From positions 248,001 through 312,000 of the forward strand of contig NZ_JAJKFK010000002.1 in the NCBI RefSeq assembly GCF_021653975.1: 64,000 nucleotides of DNA. Direction: 5' to 3'. Within the stretch, counting starts at the first letter, position 1. Each line of letters begins with the position of its first letter. Source of the DNA: Amycolatopsis sp. GM8. GTDB lineage: Bacteria; Actinomycetota; Actinomycetes; Mycobacteriales; Pseudonocardiaceae. Below the pieces are notes generated by a model. It was not told where the DNA came from and did no database searches. It saw only the letters and a program-made list of their open reading frames with translations. Made by a program: the position numbers and the translations under genes. Positions 63,418 to 64,000 of this stretch are shown here, piece by piece.

Positions 63418-64000
63418 AGTCGAGCCAGGCCGCGGCTTCGGCCGCCCAGTAGGTCAGGATCATGTCCGCGCCGGCGCGGCGGATCGAGGTCAGGACTTCG
63501 ACGATGGTGCGCTCGCGGTCGAGCCAGCCGTTGGCCGCGGCGGCCTCGACCATCGCGTACTCACCGGAGATGTTGTACGCGGCGACCGGCACCGGCGAGA
63601 CCTCGGCGGCAGCGCGGAGGACGTCGAGGTACGCGAGCGCGGGCTTGATCATGACGGCGTCCGCGCCCTCGTTGACGTCCAGCTCGATTTCGCGCAACGC
63701 CTCACGCGCGTTGCCCGGATCCTGCTGGTACGTCTTGCGGTCGCCCTTGAGCTGGGAGTCGACCGCCTCGCGGAAGGGGCCGTAGAACGCGCTCGCGTAC
63801 TTGGCGGAGTAGGCGAGGATGGCCGTGTCCTGGTGGCCGGCGTCGTCGAGCGCCTCGCGGATCGCGCCGACCTGGCCGTCCATCATGCCGCTGGGCCCGA
63901 GCATGTGCGCCCCGGCCTCGGCCTGCGCGACGCCCATCTCGGCGTACACCTTGAGGGTCGCGTCGTTGTCCACGCCGCCGTCCGCGTCGAGGACGCCGCA
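63416..64000 (-). CDS. hemB: porphobilinogen synthase (5' part beyond window)
   Basis: The last 194 codons of HemB are present. The visible part begins [16 protein letters not shown], the segment after the HGHCG motif, then [25 protein letters not shown], the [15 protein letters not shown] region with the first catalytic Lys, and [17 protein letters not shown] with the Schiff-base Lys. [18 protein letters not shown] is the conserved C-terminal block. HemB condenses two 5-aminolevulinates to porphobilinogen. The start lies off the right edge. Confidence 0.95.
   Translation of the reverse strand, partial: CGVLDADGGVDNDATLKVYAEMGVAQAEAGAHMLGPSGMMDGQVGAIREALDDAGHQDTAILAYSAKYASAFYGPFREAVDSQLKGDRKTYQQDPGNAREALREIELDVNEGADAVMIKPALAYLDVLRAAAEVSPVPVAAYNISGEYAMVEAAAANGWLDRERTIVEVLTSIRRAGADMILTYWAAEAAAWLD

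Overview
The window is high-GC actinobacterial DNA. GTG starts are frequent, start/stop codons overlap by 4 bp in many places, a BldC-type regulator is present, and several genes look leaderless. Gene content and protein style fit the Pseudonocardiaceae, with Amycolatopsis or a close relative as my best guess; this is inference from protein recognition, not a database match.

Layout: (1) 1-3195, minus strand: a tightly overlapping sugar operon (C-methyltransferase, RfbF-type cytidylyltransferase, PIG-L deacetylase, SDR epimerase cut by the window edge). (2) 3.4-8.6 kb: a DDAH-type arginine hydrolase divergent from an Lrp/AsnC regulator, an enoyl-CoA hydratase, and korA-korB (2-oxoacid:ferredoxin oxidoreductase). 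(3) 8.7-15.2 kb: a lower-GC CitE-like gene, a Glu/Pro-rich anchored protein with a C-terminal sunset-like domain, a polyprenyl diphosphate synthase, an efflux pump fused to a winged-helix-like tail followed by an APH-like kinase, and a small Cys/His protein. (4) 15.3-31.1 kb, minus strand: a complete nuoA-N operon for complex I, preceded by two Rex-type palindromes and containing an unexpected repeat-built ORF between nuoI and nuoJ. (5) 31.3-46.5 kb: menaquinone genes (menJ, menG, menD, menB, menE, menA) mixed with mannosyltransferases (mgtA and a second GT4), an inositol-phosphatase family enzyme, a lipoprotein, a secreted M1 peptidase and an MFS protein with beta-sandwich tail domains. (6) 46.5-52.5 kb: a lower-GC island encoding a whole peptide-type ABC importer, with the binding protein divergent from permeases and ATPases across a 0.7-kb AT-rich spacer. 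(7) 52.6-55.1 kb: a Cds1-like cysteine enzyme, a DUF4229 protein, a second Lrp/AsnC regulator, bldC and a small membrane protein. (8) 55.1-64 kb, minus strand: cytochrome c maturation system II (resA, ccdA, resB, ccsB) with a MinD/ParA-like ATPase, hemL, a histidine phosphatase, small membrane proteins, and hemB cut by the right edge.

The window is essentially a respiratory supercluster: the quinone reductase, its quinone, heme, and the machinery that attaches heme to cytochromes c. Rex-type operators upstream of nuoA suggest NADH/NAD+ control of complex I. The gene order from hemB through hemL, ccs, menA, menE, menB, menD, mgtA, menG and menJ resembles the M. tuberculosis Rv0512-Rv0562 region as I recall it. 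The accessory pieces that stand out are the nuoI-nuoJ repeat ORF, the low-GC ABC island, the two transporter fusions and several small uncharacterised proteins. No tRNA, rRNA, CRISPR array, transposase or replication origin was seen.
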